Shown piece after piece: positions 4,990 to 5,171 of a DNA stretch of 5,171 bases. The stretch is from Candidatus Didemnitutus sp. (GTDB lineage Bacteria > Verrucomicrobiota > Verrucomicrobiia > Opitutales > Opitutaceae), in contig JAUXOH010000281.1 in the NCBI GenBank assembly GCA_030682505.1, positions 1-5,171 on the forward strand. The letters are read 5' to 3'. Position numbers and translations under genes: made by a program. How positions within the stretch are numbered: position 1 is the stretch's first letter; each line of letters opens with the position of its first letter. The notes under the pieces were generated by a model. The model had not been told where the DNA came from, made no database searches, and saw nothing but the letters and a program-made list of their open reading frames with translations.

Positions 4990-5171
4990 CTAGAGCGAGG
5001 GGACTGACCCCAGGAGGTCCTTCGGCTTGACCCACCAGGCGAAGATCGCCGCGGTGCCGAACATGATCAGGCTGTAGGCGACGGCAGGGATCGAGATCGC
5101 AGAACTCCCGAGCACGTTCAGGGCGATGAAGATCGCGAGCGTGCCGTTGTGGATGCCGATCTGCATCGCGA
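4990..5171 (-). CDS. Bile acid:Na+ symporter family (BASS) transporter, C-terminal end
   Basis: The - strand frame is open from the window edge to the TAG at 4992-4990 and gives 59 residues of C-terminus. The stretch MQIGIHNGTLAIFIALNVL followed by SISIPAVAYSLIMFGTAAI matches the final helices of BASS-family transporters, whose usual pattern is E(I/V)GIQNGxLA and IPAAVYSLxM. These are inner-membrane, about ten-helix carriers that move bile acids or other organic anions with sodium. The Asn of the HNG motif corresponds to a residue of the conserved crossing-helix region. The last residues (WWVKPKDLLGSVPSL) leave the membrane, and the codons for GSVP fall on the GGGGTCAGTCCCC palindrome at 4999-5011. 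Substrate and N-terminus are not visible. The gene runs out of the window at its 5' side. Confidence 0.82.
   Translation of the reverse strand, partial: AMQIGIHNGTLAIFIALNVLGSSAISIPAVAYSLIMFGTAAIFAWWVKPKDLLGSVPSL
4999..5011 (-). repeat. GGGGTCAGTCCCC palindrome inside the 3' end of the transporter gene
   Basis: The - strand reads GGGGTCAGTCCCC, a 4-bp GGGG/CCCC stem with a 5-base centre, six bases before the stop codon. It shares the GGGTCAGnCCCC core with the element at 378-390, and the two are in inverted orientation about 4.6 kb apart. It encodes part of the protein's last residues. Dispersed GC-rich palindromes are often found at gene ends. A genome-wide copy count is needed to call it a repeat. 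Confidence 0.4.

Overview
The window is GC-rich bacterial DNA with tightly packed genes. Its centre is a four-gene, same-strand operon of KaiC/KaiB clock-type proteins ending in a PAS-containing histidine kinase. The gene content (KaiC with a C-terminal coiled coil, two KaiB proteins, no KaiA, a linked kinase) is of the non-cyanobacterial kind. The phylum cannot be fixed from the sequence; Verrucomicrobiota, Planctomycetota or Proteobacteria are all possible, and I lean weakly to Verrucomicrobiota.

Layout. Bases 2-367 (+) are the 3' end of a polysaccharide deacetylase-like gene. Bases 368-433 form a short spacer with a GGGTCAGGCCCC quasi-palindrome and a possible promoter. The operon follows on the + strand: kaiC (434-2191), a canonical kaiB (2191-2529), a divergent kaiB (2526-2888) and a NarL/HisKA_3-type sensor kinase (2885-4108). 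Each junction overlaps by 1 or 4 bases, so the four genes are almost certainly cotranscribed and translationally coupled. On the - strand, a PAP2-type membrane phosphatase (4100-4771) converges on the kinase, and the two coding ends overlap by 9 bp. Bases 4772-4989 are a 218-bp spacer with a very G-rich tract and a dense cluster of inverted repeats. Bases 4990-5171 (-) are the C-terminal end of a bile acid:Na+ symporter family (BASS) transporter.

How the genes may work together (inference from known Kai systems): KaiC is a double-ATPase-domain hexamer that autophosphorylates. KaiB binds it in a state-dependent way, and the kinase would read the KaiC/KaiB state together with a PAS input and pass it to a response regulator encoded elsewhere. 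No kaiA and no response regulator lie in the window. KaiC has a coiled-coil tail after the CII domain, a feature known from the KaiA-independent Rhodobacter sphaeroides KaiC. Its phosphosites read Ser-Ser rather than the cyanobacterial Ser-Thr. The most notable combination is coiled-coil KaiC, two dissimilar KaiBs and a dedicated PAS kinase in one overlapping operon. The flanking genes have no evident link to it. The block is bounded on both sides by inverted copies of a GGGTCAGnCCCC-type palindrome.
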